This document shows positions 21,568-33,000 of a stretch of DNA of 64,000 nt, piece after piece. A program made the position numbers and the translations under genes. The stretch comes from Agelas oroides (taxonomy: Eukaryota; Porifera; Demospongiae; Agelasida; Agelasidae). The first letter of the stretch is position 1; each line of letters begins with the position of its first letter. The notes below the pieces were generated by a model. The model searched no databases. It saw nothing but the letters and a program-made list of their open reading frames with translations, and was not told the DNA's origin. Location: the NCBI GenBank assembly GCA_949130485.1, contig OX422184.1:5498655-5562654 (forward strand). Direction: 5' to 3'.

Positions 21568-22740
21568 ACACTTAGAGACCAATTGCATTGCTTACTTTGC
21601 TTTCTCACACAGGAATGATCTTTTCTCATCACTGTTTGGAGCCTATGGCATGAAGGATTGTGATAGTTGATACTCTGAAACTGAAACTGATTCCATTCAG
21701 TAGATCGTTTCCATCGTCAGTACTGCCCATCTTTAATTTTTATTGTAAACATTTTTTTTCAATAACTATTTTGAACAACGTTTAGGGTAGCTCTAGATCA
21801 GCAGATCGCAAAACCAGGGTCTACTAACATTCGTTCAATATTATATAACGAATCCATGCTGCAGTATGAATAGCATGTGTAGGCTCCCTGTTCTCCGTCC
21901 CTGTTCTGCATTGACACAAAGAAGTGGAAGTGTGGCATAAAACGGGCAGGCTTGGTCTTGTTCATTATAAGAATGATGAACAGATACAGGAGGACTTCAG
22001 GTAAACACAGGTCATCTTGTTGAGCACTCACTCTACTACTGTTCTGAGCTCCATAAAATTTGGTTTTGTCAAAACAACTCAGTTTGTACGTGTAACTGGC
22101 TTTCAAGCTTAATGCATGAATATGCCCTGTACATTTCTTTTATGTCCACCTCTCCTCTTCTGTGTCAACAAAAACTAAAATGGGAGAGGCCTTGGTCAGG
22201 GCTGCTGCATGCTCGGGGGTGTAGTGCAACATAAGTTTGCTGAATAGCTAGCTAGTGTATAACAACTCCTTGTTAAGTCATAATGAATATACTTCATTCC
22301 TTTAGGGTTATAGTTGACAGCTTCACATTTGGAGACCAAATAGTTGGTGGTAATTGGTACTGAACACTTCAGTTTCATACTTGGTAGGCACACAGTACAA
22401 CTTGTGCCGTCAGAAGTCAAGAGGAAAGGAAACACCTTGCCAGAAATTTTATGCCAAGTGGTTTCTCGTACTCTTAAGACTTTTGGGGCTTCTTGCCTAA
22501 CCTGGTAAGAAGCCAACAGGTAGAAAGCGGACACTGGCAGTTGCTGGGAAGGAACCCCAAAGTTTTTTTATTTTTGCTTGATCTATATACTACGTCACGC
22601 CTATTCCTAAATTTTCAGGCTGCTCTGCAGTGGTACCAGCAGAACGGTCAAAATATTTTGGCTAAAGAGTTAGTTATTATTCTGCTGCCGTATTATTGGA
22701 GTAAGCCTGAGCAAGCCTTGTTAAACCCACACAATCACCT

Positions 22741-23052
22741 CTCGATAAGACAGGTGTCATCTACAGCATACCCTGCAAAGATTGCGACAAGGTGTATGTG
22801 GGGGAGACTGGCAGAATGCCGAGTGTCAGACAGAAGGAACATCATCGTCAACTGGCCTATGACAGTTCAGCAGTAGCCGCCCACGCAGTCTCGACTCTCC
22901 ATGACATCGACTGGGAGAACTCTTCTGTTCTTGAGCATGAAGACAATTTCTTCAAGAGAAAAGTTAAAGAGGCCTTGCTCATTTGTACACATCATAACTT
23001 CAATCAAGACGATGGCCTAGCAGTTTGCCCAGTGTGGACCTCCTTATTGTAG
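22741..23052 (+). pseudogene. Penelope-like retroelement, GIY-YIG endonuclease end
   Basis: The frame reads KTGVIYSIPCKDCDKVYVGE then TGRMPSVRQKEHH, the GIY-YIG nuclease core (here VIY and VYVG) with the CxxC and the conserved arginine and glutamate region. It continues with HAVSTLHDIDWENSSVLEHE and KRKVKEALLI before a TAG at 23,050. This is the C-terminal endonuclease of Penelope-like elements, which nicks the target for reverse transcription. The reverse transcriptase that should precede it is absent, so the copy is 5'-truncated, as most are. Confidence 0.8.
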
Positions 23053-23091
23053 ACTTTAATATTCCGTTCTATTTATTGGCATTTGCCTCAA

Positions 23092-23186
23092 TGTAATGAT
23101 TACGTAATTACTCTATGCATAGGTAGCTACGCCACTCTGTATTGTATTGCCTGATGAAAATTGCCAATAAGTGCGATTGAAACATT
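23092..23186 (+). ncRNA. Hammerhead-ribozyme-like motif downstream of the Penelope ORF
   Basis: CTGATGA at 23,151-23,157 and GAAAC at 23,179-23,183 flank a six-pair helix (AATTGC with GCGATT) with an eight-base loop. ACATTG after GAAA can pair with CAATGT at 23,092-23,097. Penelope-like elements are known to carry hammerhead ribozymes near their ends. An extra A lies between CTGATGA and the helix, and I could not draw a convincing helix I, so activity is doubtful. Confidence 0.4.
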
Positions 23187-23589
23187 GCAAACAAAGTTTT
23201 TGCCTTCTACTGCCTTCGTCCAAGATCTAGCAATAGCAAGTTACAATGTAATTACTCCGCAGGTGTGTGTAGTGGGGGTAATCCAGTTGTGTTTGTGAGT
23301 CTATCATCCAAAATATTGGAAGATCACTGAAATAAGTGATTTAGATGATTTAACAATTAATTTTGTATTGACAACTACAATGCAACTGTATTCAAACATT
23401 ATCGCTTTGAATACCGTTTTGCCCTGACAGAAATTTGTGAAACTGCAAGTTGCATGTCAAAAGCTGCATGTTGTATTTGTCACAAAAGATGTTGCTGCAC
23501 CTTTACAACTTTAGCCACCATCTTTAATTGTCTGTTATGATACCAATTTGTTTGTGGACAAGCTCATTGCTTTTCTCTGAGGAAGGCAC

Positions 23590-23736
23590 AACCCAGGGGA
23601 TCCACAAGGCAATGCATGCCCATGTAAGACCTAGGCAGTGGACCAGACTCTTCCTTCCGGGTACTAGGGTCTGGCCACGCGAGACTTACACAAACCTGCC
23701 ATGGTGGAAGTAGCTAGCCTCATTCCCAGGCCTTCC
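23590..23736. repeat. MITE remnants
   Basis: GGGTCTGGCCACGCGAGACT near 23,667 and TAGCCTCATTCCCAGGCC at 23,715 look like ends of two MITE families. The second matches the ends of the complete hairpin at 60,383-60,470. The rest of 23,187-24,029 contains no gene I can support. Confidence 0.4.
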
Positions 23737-24029
23737 TTCAAATCAAGATTCAAGGCTCGGGCAAGTCATAGAAAAAGCTAAAAAGCTTTCTACCTTGCAA
23801 TATCCAAGATCAATTAGTGTGACCTCAGCCATTTTAATTGGTAAAGTTCAACCGTGTCCGACCTCCTCTGGGGACGAGGGTACCTGCTTTTAGACCAACC
23901 CCCATGGAACGGCTGCAGGCTAGGGGGGCCTGGGCCGGGAGCACCGATTTGTCACGTGACTTCATGTCGGTCGAAACTCTGCGTCCAGCCGTTGGCCACC
24001 TACTACAGACGGTTTAACACGCTACAGAT

Positions 24030-27000
24030 ATGGAACCACTTCAGCTCTCTCCAGTCGGTGCAGACCCCTCTCCTTTCTTCCGCGTGCCCGATGCCGGCGA
24101 AGTGCTTACGCTGATGTTTGAGCCCTGCGCAGAGATTTATTTATCACAATCATGCCTTCTATCTCACCGACAATATGTGGTGACGGAACAACTCGTCAAT
24201 GTTTTAAAAGGGCTTAACACTGGAACGCTTACGAGATTGGTCCTCAAAGGCCCTAAAGGCGTGGGCAAAAGTGCTGCACTGGTTGCGCTTGCTCAACTCT
24301 GTCAGAAACCATGTATCATTTACTCTCCAGAAGGATACACTAGTGCATTTCTGAGCTATTTGGAAGAACTTTCCAAGAAGTATGATAGTAAGTGAGCATG
24401 GATATAACGTAGTATTGTCAAGTTCATGTCGCTTTCTCTTGGTCTACACATGTAGGTGGTGAAGGCAGCACACACCCAGCCACAGATGAAAATGGGGAAG
24501 GCAGGTCATCCACTAAGAAGATCAAGTGCCAAATCAGCGGTTCGTGTTTGTTAGCACAAAATTGAAATTCCCCAAGTCAGCACATAGTATACTAGTGTGA
24601 TGATTCATCATCGTGGGGCGAGCCTGAGCAAGCAGCAAACTGATTTGTCCTTGCACAAAGCAGCATTTGTCACACATAAGTAGATATCTTGATAAGTCTT
24701 CACCAGAGACAGCTAGGTATCACATATGCCAACAGCCAGGACAGCTACTGTCAGTATGGCTACATATGCATGGACTAAGCTTTACACTAAAGTCATGAGT
24801 TGCATTTCTTGTGTTCATAAGCATCGTTTATGCATGGCCCATACCTGGAACAACCTCAACCACATCATGATCGAAATTTGTACTGCCTGTGGACAGTCTG
24901 CTATTGATGATCTGTAGCAGCAAGGAGTAAGTTGCCATGCATGCTTCAACTTCAGTCGTCTCAGTTCCAGGTCACCTATGCTGAACTCTGGTAATAGGCC
25001 TTCACTTACCAAGTGCATGAGCTCGATCTTCGTAATATTAAAATTTAACCATGCTCATTTAAATTTACGGTATATGGCTGCAAGCAAACAAGCACGTATG
25101 TATGTATACACACACACTTGCGCAATGCAGTCCCGCTAGTGTGGGCTCGCTCAGGCTTGTCCCAATGACACTCCCTTTAATTGGATCACATGTCTACTGG
25201 TTAGTATCAGAGGAGGTGTGTCAACGTCATGTAAACTTCACTCAATGTGACATCATGTTTACATGGAATGTAGACAAGAATGCAATCAAATCTGAACTCG
25301 TCCTCAGTTTTCATGGTATAAGTCTGGGAATGAGACTACAAAGACACTTATTTCCAGTAATCTGGCTAACTTGAGCTGAAGTAAGCATCCTGGCTGATGT
25401 TGTCTATGGTGGACACTATGGGGAAATTAGCCTTGTTATTATATTCATGAAGCACAAGTGACGTTGGCTATTATGCCGGCATTATTTTGAGCATAATCAA
25501 TGCTGTCAGGCATTGAAGTTAAAGCAAGAACTTTCAGGTATTTTACAGGAATCATGACACGAATCACGTGAATCCGGTGCAGCTGCACGCATTGGTATCC
25601 GTTGCCAGTGTAGCTGGCAGTATTGTCAACTCTGCTGATTAACCCTCGGCGCGCATGCGCAGCGAGGGTTACGGTAGTTTTCTCTATTCTGCCTTCTCGC
25701 GCTTTTAGGTGTCCAACAAGAGGTATCAGCAGCTACAGCGCGGAAAATGCAGTAAAACTAAAAAGCCGTTTTCTCTAAAACTGTTTAGTTCAAAAGTTAG
25801 AAACGTTAACATAAACTTACGGCAACTAAGTCAGCCATTTTCTTCACGTGCAATGTTTCCGTATACCTCTCCGTAACACGTACGTAGCAGTAATGTGTGA
25901 TCACGTGACTTGGAGCACGCTGTATAGCGGTAGTGTGATTTTTCCGTCGAACTAGAAGGACAGGGACAGTGGTAGCCGAGCGTGAAGCGCGAGGCTCAGA
26001 CTCGGTTGTAGAAATGCTCCCGACGCTGGCGAGTTGCGAGCAAGGTTCGGCGGCAGGCGGTGAAGAGGATCAGCGTCTCTTCGTGTTACGAGTGTTCATG
26101 GTCGCAGCGAGCGGGTGTGCGTTACCGCGGTAGACACTCTTGACAATTGACAGCCTTAGCTTAAGTAAAGTCAGCCATTTTCTTCACGTGCAATGTTTCC
26201 GTATACCTCTCCGTAACACGTACGTAGCAGTAATGTGTGATCACGTGACTTGGAGCACGCTGTATAGCGGTAGTGTGATTTTTCCGTCGAACTAGAAGGA
26301 CAGGGACAGGGACAGAAGGACAGAAACAGGGACAGAAGGACTGGGACAGGGACAGCGCGGCGAGCGCGAAGCGCAAGGCGTGTGATGCTCAGATATTAAC
26401 ATGCTCCAGACCTGACAGTCAGACCTTAGCCTAAGTCAAAGTCAGTGGGAAGGAAAGAAAATAAAGAGTGAAAATAAAGAGGGAAAAGAAAGTGACAGTG
26501 ACTCAGGGAGGGACTCGAACCCGCGACCTGGCAAATGGCCTGCCATGCTCTAACCAACTGAGCTACCGAAGTCACTCGGCAACTCAGTGGCTGAGTTCGA
26601 GTACTTAAGGCTGAGCTGCCAGGGATCCAGCCGAGGCGGATACCAAGCTGGCATGTTCGATGGGGACAGCGCGGCAAGCGCGAAGCGCGAGGCGCGTGAT
26701 GCTCAGATATTAACATGCTCCAGACCTGACAGTCAGACCTTAGCCTAAGTCAAAGTCAGTGGGAAGGAAAGAAAATAAAGAGTGAAAATAAAGAGGGAAA
26801 AGAAAGTGACAGTGATTCAGGGAGGGACTCGAACCCGCGACCTGGCAAATGGCCTGCCATGCTCTAACCAACTGAGCTACCGAAGCGTAACACGTACGTA
26901 GCAGTAATGTGTGATCACGTGACTTGGAGCACGCTGTATAGCGGTAGTGTGATTTTTCCGTCGAACTAGAAGGACAGGGACAGGGACAGAAGGACAGAAA

Positions 27001-30000
27001 CAGGGACAGAAGGACTGGGACAGGGACAGGGACAGGGACAGGGAAAGGGACAGTAGAACAGGGACAGGGACAGGGACAGAAGGAGATTCGAGGACAGACA
27101 GTTAGGAATGAATTAATATCAAAAGGCGTGCCATATCAACTCGAGAGCAAACGTCATGATACTATTGTTCACGAGACAATGATAGATTCTAGTCAACACA
27201 CAAGTACAATCACATGCACTGCTGCGCCGAGGGTTTGGCACTTCAGTGCCTTTCATTGTATTTTGAGTGATTTGCATGGGATCAAGACTACAAAGGCACT
27301 TATTTCCAGTAATCTGGCTAACTTGAGCTGAAGTAAGCATCCTTGCTGAAAAGCCGAGATGATGTTGTCTATGGCGGACACTATGGGGAAATTAGCCTTG
27401 TTATTATATTCATGAAGCACAAGTGACGTTGGCTATTATGCCGGCATTATTTTGAGCATAATCAATGCTGTCAGGCATTGAAGTTAAAGCAAGAACTTTC
27501 AGGTATTTTACAGGAATCATGACACGAATCACGTGAATCTAGTGCAGCTGCATGCATTAGTATCTGTTGCCAGTGTAGCTGGCAGTATTGTCAACTCTGC
27601 TGATTGTATTTTGAGTGATTTGCATGGGATCAAGTAGCTGTGAAGCAGCTAAAAGTAACCAAATAAAGTGTTCTAAAGTACCGTAATCTCCCAAAAATAG
27701 ACCCACCCTCGAAAATAAGCCCACCTCCCTTTTTTGAATGAAGTTATTTCAAAGGGTGCTTTTCTTTCCAAAGTACTCCCACTTATTTATGCCGCAGTAC
27801 ATGCTGTTATGTTAAGCAAGAGCAACGGAAGAAACAGTGCTGTGCAAATGGAGGGACTAACAAATGAAGGCAGACACCATTTGCTATCGCATAAGCAACT
27901 GCATGACAAAAGAGGCATTGCAGAATCACTGCATGCGTGCATAGCGAGGGCTAGACTAACACCGTGTGAGGTGGGTGTATTTTCGAGAGAAATATCACAG
28001 CTCTCGAAGGTACGCCCACCCCCCCTCTGTGAGGAGCCACTTAAGTTCATTGCCCATGGGCTTATTTTCAAGAGATTATGGTAGTCTCACAAGTTAGCCG
28101 TAATTTTGTCGAAAAATGCGGCTGGCTCACCATACTAGCTCTCAGTGATGCTTTCTGTGAGCAATTGCAGGAGTACAAAGCATAATGAAAGCGTAATGAG
28201 ATAATTTCGAAAGCATAATGGCAATTTCATAAGCATTGAAGCATTGCATAAATGTGGAAATAAGAAGCACAGTATGCGGAGGGCTAACATTGACGCACCT
28301 CCTCTGGGTTAGTAATTCATAAACGCAAATGTGTATTGTAGCTGGTTAATCACAGATGCTCACCTGGATGTTCAGACATCTGTGCCACTTGCTAATCACC
28401 AAGTCGGTAGACTCTGTATCGTATTCTCTCTAAAATAACGGAGAATCTAATTGTCCAGACACCTCAAATATGAATTTTACATCACTCTAATTAAACTGGA
28501 CAGCAGAAAAGTGGAGAGATTTCCCCTCTCTAATTCAAGCGGACACATGCAAGGTTGAAATTGTTAGTCGGAATATTGGCTAGTCGAGCAAAGCTCTGCA
28601 GAGAGAGGCTCTATGAAGTTATTTTGAGCCTAGGTATGTAAGTTTGATGTAAGAAGAGTCACCGAGAATGCTTACATACTGCATGTTGTGTGTATCGGGT
28701 ACCATATTTGGCTTTTGTCGTTGATAGCAAAGCGCATCTCCAAAACTGTCTTGATATTTAGAAAGCTCATGGCCCGCTGCACCTTTGTAGATAGTGTTGT
28801 ACTCAAGCTTAGAGGCATTGTGAAGAAATCCTGGCCAATAAGTCGTTTTTACGATGGAAGCAATCGACAATGATCCAGGCTTCATTTACTATGCTTCACC
28901 CTTGAGTCTGATGGTGGTGCTCAGCAGCTCTGGTTCATGGGTACTGACAGTAGCCCACGCACATAGACAGCGGCAGTAAAAGGACATGGTAACTCGTAAC
29001 AAAAGCCAATCACTCACAAAAAGGACAACGAAACTAGCACTTAAGACCTCTCTAATTCATACCGGGCACTTCCGTTCAGCAACTAGTAACTGTTTAAAAT
29101 TTTCCAGACACTTCAGTTTTGAATTTTTTATTTTACTGTCCGCTCAGGGTTTCATGCAGGATTTTGAGTTGGGGGGGGGGGGGGGGGGGGGGGGTGGGAA
29201 CAGGATGGTAGCAGGATGATAGTAGCGTGTGAAAGCGTGCGTACCTACTAGGGGGGTCTGGGGGCATAGATCCTCTCAGATTGCTTCTGACGCAATCTGG
29301 GACAAACTTTCCAAACAACATTTTGATGACATATACTTATGTCCAGTAACATGTAAAATTAAATAGCTAATATTGATGGCACCACAATAATAATTGTACT
29401 CAACTTCAAGATTTCCCCCCCCTCTGTATGAAACCCTGCCACTATTTTAGAAAGAATACGTCATGTAGGGATGGACACGCATATACTGAGCATTGGTTAT
29501 TTCATGTTAAATGAGCACCTGCGTGGATTTGGACGAAACATGGTTCTTACATGTACATAGTGTCTGTTTAGACATCGAGCAAAGTAACCACACCCCAAGA
29601 TGCTCACGGAAGGTTAGTGCTGCAGGTTTACCTTGGCTCGAACACTTTAGAGTTCAGTGCTATACGTAGGTAAAATGTTTGTTAGTAGGCATGGATTTGG
29701 ACGAAACACGGTTCTTACATAGTGTCTGTTTAGACATTCACCCATAGTGGGTTTAATTTTTCGCCTAATTATATACTTATTGATTTTATATGCAGTTTCC
29801 CCTATAGAAAAGATTTCCAAATTGCACTCTTATTGAGCCAGTACTTTCATCCAATCAGATGCATGCAATTTTCAAATTTGACGAATCACATCACTTATAA
29901 ATATTCCACGCGATCCGCCCTAGCAACAATAATTGAAAATGGGTACTGTTGTCACAGTTATCCACTACTTACTGTCACTGTAAAGGTACCTAGATGGTTG

Positions 30001-33000
30001 AGACGCTGTGAAAATGGAACAAAAATGCACTGAAATATGGCATAGATGTGATGGTGTGTCGAAACTTATACATAGTCAATGCCGCTCCGTGCCGCTCCGT
30101 GTTGGGCATTATGCCATAGCATGTAGCTATCGATAGAAATTGATACTCGTGACTTGAATGTACTCAATGTGCTCCTTTCGTGTGCTATTCTAAACCTGGG
30201 TGACATTTCACTGTCTTGTTTCTGATCTTACGCCTACTGTCATGGGCTTTGTGTGTAACAACAGTGATACTGTTACATGTAAGTTGGCCTGTTTGAGGTG
30301 TGGCTTACTTGCTTGTTTTGCGCAACACGGTGTTAAAAGACTTGAAGTGTATGATTAATATGCAATCACATGGATTCTCATACAATTTGGGAATAATTGC
30401 ACTCACAAAAGATATAAATTGTACTCGTTATTGCTCATGCAATTACTTGCCTATTACTCATGCAATTATTCCCAAATTGCACTCGAATATGTGATTACCT
30501 ATCCTAATACTATAGCTAGTATAGTTACAATATAAAATGTGTAATATTATTTTGAAATACTACACTTATTGACCAATCAGATTAGTATTACACTTTTTTC
30601 ACAGTGAAGTATCAAAAAAGTGTAATACTAATCTGATTGGTCAATGCGAAGCGCCACATACGTGGTTGCTACAGGAACGCTGCAGGGACGCAGCCATTCA
30701 TTTTTCAAATTTGGGTGGAGCAGAAGGCGGAGTTCTCTTTTTCGGACTACAATGCGAATAGCTGCATGCTGTAACAGCACTTTACTGTTAGCAGAACAGT
30801 AAAATTATCGAGCGAAGGTACTTCAGAAGTCGTGTCGACGTTGAAGAGTATAGGCAGTAGCGAGAACGGCCCTGACGAGTGTGCTTGCAAAACTACGGAA
30901 GCTCGGCACGGGTTGGCAAGCGCTGTGTTGCTGCGTTCGGCTTGTGCTTGCGAGTTTAGCCTCATATTCGGGTTTTATCGCCACAGCGTTTGCAGCTTGC
31001 GGTACCACGAAGGTTAGTAGGTGCTACAGACGGCAAACGCTGAGGGGGGAAAGCTTGGTTACGAGGCTAATAACTTTTGAGTGCCTTGTCACGGAAGCTC
31101 AGTAGTGCATGGCTTCTAGGAACCGTTTTGATGGCAGCTGAATGTGAATTATAAAGCTATAGTATTAATTTACGAAGACTGAGCTTGTGCACTCAGTAGC
31201 TACATGTAGGTGGAGGGCAAGCAACATCGGTGACCCAGAGCAGAGCTTATTTAGTGGTAATGTGAGGCCACGCCTTTTCACTTACATCACTATCCAGGAA
31301 AGGCGGGGCAGTGCTTCTTCGTTGATCGATCATGATTTGGCTAAGGGCTGCCAAACACAAAGCTTTTAAGGAAGCAAACGGCTTCCATTTTTCACTTAAG
31401 ACAGCAGTACTACCCTCAAAAAACTTGGAAATCGGCTGAATCTGTCAGAGCTGTAGGTAACAAGTGGGAAAATCGGCACCATTTCAAAGTGCTAGGAAGG
31501 TATGAGTATAGCCACGCGTAAATGGCTTCAAGCAAGTACAAATAGCTTACCTGGCTGTGAACAGTTACTTAGATAAACTAGTCCAGCCTAGTTACGCACT
31601 ATTTACACAAATCAGTCCACTGGCTACGCCTAGGGTTTCCTAAGCAATGCTTGACACTTTGACCTCTGGGTGGTAGCGCTGATTGTGCAACAGCTGTCGC
31701 AGTTAATTAATGGTGACGTAAAATTTCTGTCACGTTCAAAGGGTTAAACAAAACAAACTATATAAATGGTCTCCATGTTTCCTGCATATTTTCGTTCACT
31801 AATACAGTGTGTTTGAAGAAAAGCTTGATGTCTAATTGCCTTGGCTAAACTCGCGATCACCCCTGAACTAGCACTGCCTCTTCCAGCCCCTACTCCCGAG
31901 TCTCGCTAAGCTTCTTAGCTTCATGGTAAACTTAAGTGGCCTTCCGAATCTGCTAAGTGGCAATTATTGGGCCACTGAAGTGGCATCCTGCATGCAATCA
32001 GCTAATTGCTTCTTGGGTTGTAACATGAAATATAGTCATGGGCTGTGACATCAGGAGGGCAGAGTTAAACACATATATAGGGTGGTGCCTGATTATTTTT
32101 AATATACCGTATAATGGGAAATTTTCATGGGCCAGAACTTTTCGCGATTTTCGCGATCAAATGCCAAGTCGCAAAGTTCACTGGCGATGATCTATGCTTG
32201 TTAATTATACAGAAAGTTACAAGTGATTCAAATTGCAGGTCATTAAGTTAACTGTCTTCTAAGTTATGATTGATTATGTGCCAATGGGTAAGCCGAAAAG
32301 TAAGTTTTTTTTTATCTGGCTCCAACTCCAAAGCCATAACAGTAGCAGCCAATAAAATACAGTACTGAATTTTCATGGTGTAACTGTAACGGTACTGGTG
32401 TGAAGCTCTGTGTAGGCAGTAACAAACTTGATGTAAGCTTTGGAGAGAGAGAAAGAAAAATCCACAGGGATCCAGCCAGAAATTGAACCCAGGACCTTCC
32501 GATTACCAATCCGACACTCTTACCACTGAGATACTGGACCGATGGCAGAGGAGCAGAAGCAAGTCTGCTTATAACAGCCATGCTAGACTCCTCAGCCGAC
32601 TCCAGCTGTCTTTCTCTGTCACACAATTGAATACACTGCCTTATTTCAAATGGAGATCACTGTCAGCCAGGGTTGCGAACCTGGGTGGATTGACTGTACA
32701 AGCACATTGCCTGAGTGGATACTCTCACTCTCCACCACATCACACACTGGCTGAATTATCTCCTGATACATTGTCGCCTGTTCTACAACAGGCCTCAAAG
32801 GCTAACATCTATGCAGATGGCAAACAAATCGATATCAGGAATGGTCCTGGGTTCAATTTCCAGCTGGATCCCTGCGGATATTTCTTTCTCTCTCTCCAAA
32901 GCTTACATCTGTAACTGTACTATTACACTGTACCTTTGCCTCACCTGCATCACACAAGTACACTTGAAGTTTGACTGAGTTTGGTTCACTTTGCTGTACT

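Larger units (their letters stand above)
25641..27255 (+). mobile_element. Helentron-like non-autonomous element, copy B
   Basis: The 1,615-bp element has the same termini as copy A: AACCCTCGGCGC at the start, and near the end GCGCCGAGGGTT, the hairpin GGCACTTCAGTGCC and TTTCA. It is flanked by TT on both sides, and the uninterrupted duplicate at 27,594-27,616 reads CTGCTGATTGTATTTTGAG, so insertion was at a TT dinucleotide. It is longer than copy A because of internal repeats: a roughly 140-bp block at 25,831, again at 26,171 and partly at 26,886, and a roughly 190-bp block with a tRNA-like region at 26,382 and 26,692. It carries no coding sequence. Confidence 0.75.
25334..27634 (+). repeat. 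Tandem duplication of a ~340-bp unit, first copy interrupted by element B
   Basis: Copy 1 is 25,334-25,640 plus 27,256-27,285. Copy 2 is 27,286-27,634. Both begin GACTACAAAG and contain CACTTATTTCCAGTAATCTG, and both end TTTGCATGGGATCAAG. Copy 2 has a 12-bp insertion (near 27,350) but no mobile element. The Helentron-like element must have entered copy 1 after the duplication. Confidence 0.85.

Noticed and set aside
26501..26572. Functional tRNA-Trp gene
   Set aside because: The anticodon loop lacks U33, the acceptor has a mismatch, and the unit is duplicated with a SINE-like body inside a mobile element.
28986..29321. ORFs across the poly-G tract
   Set aside because: Glycine and proline runs are products of the homopolymer, and the frame lies within a candidate MITE.
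30823..31105. Several overlapping ORFs on both strands near 31 kb
   Set aside because: They are short, mutually overlapping and in a locally GC-rich repeat-like stretch, with no domain or splice support.
32469..32540. Functional tRNA-Thr(GGT) gene
   Set aside because: The T stem is mostly wobble pairs, the anticodon stem has a G-G mismatch, and the flanking body recurs as a SINE nearby.
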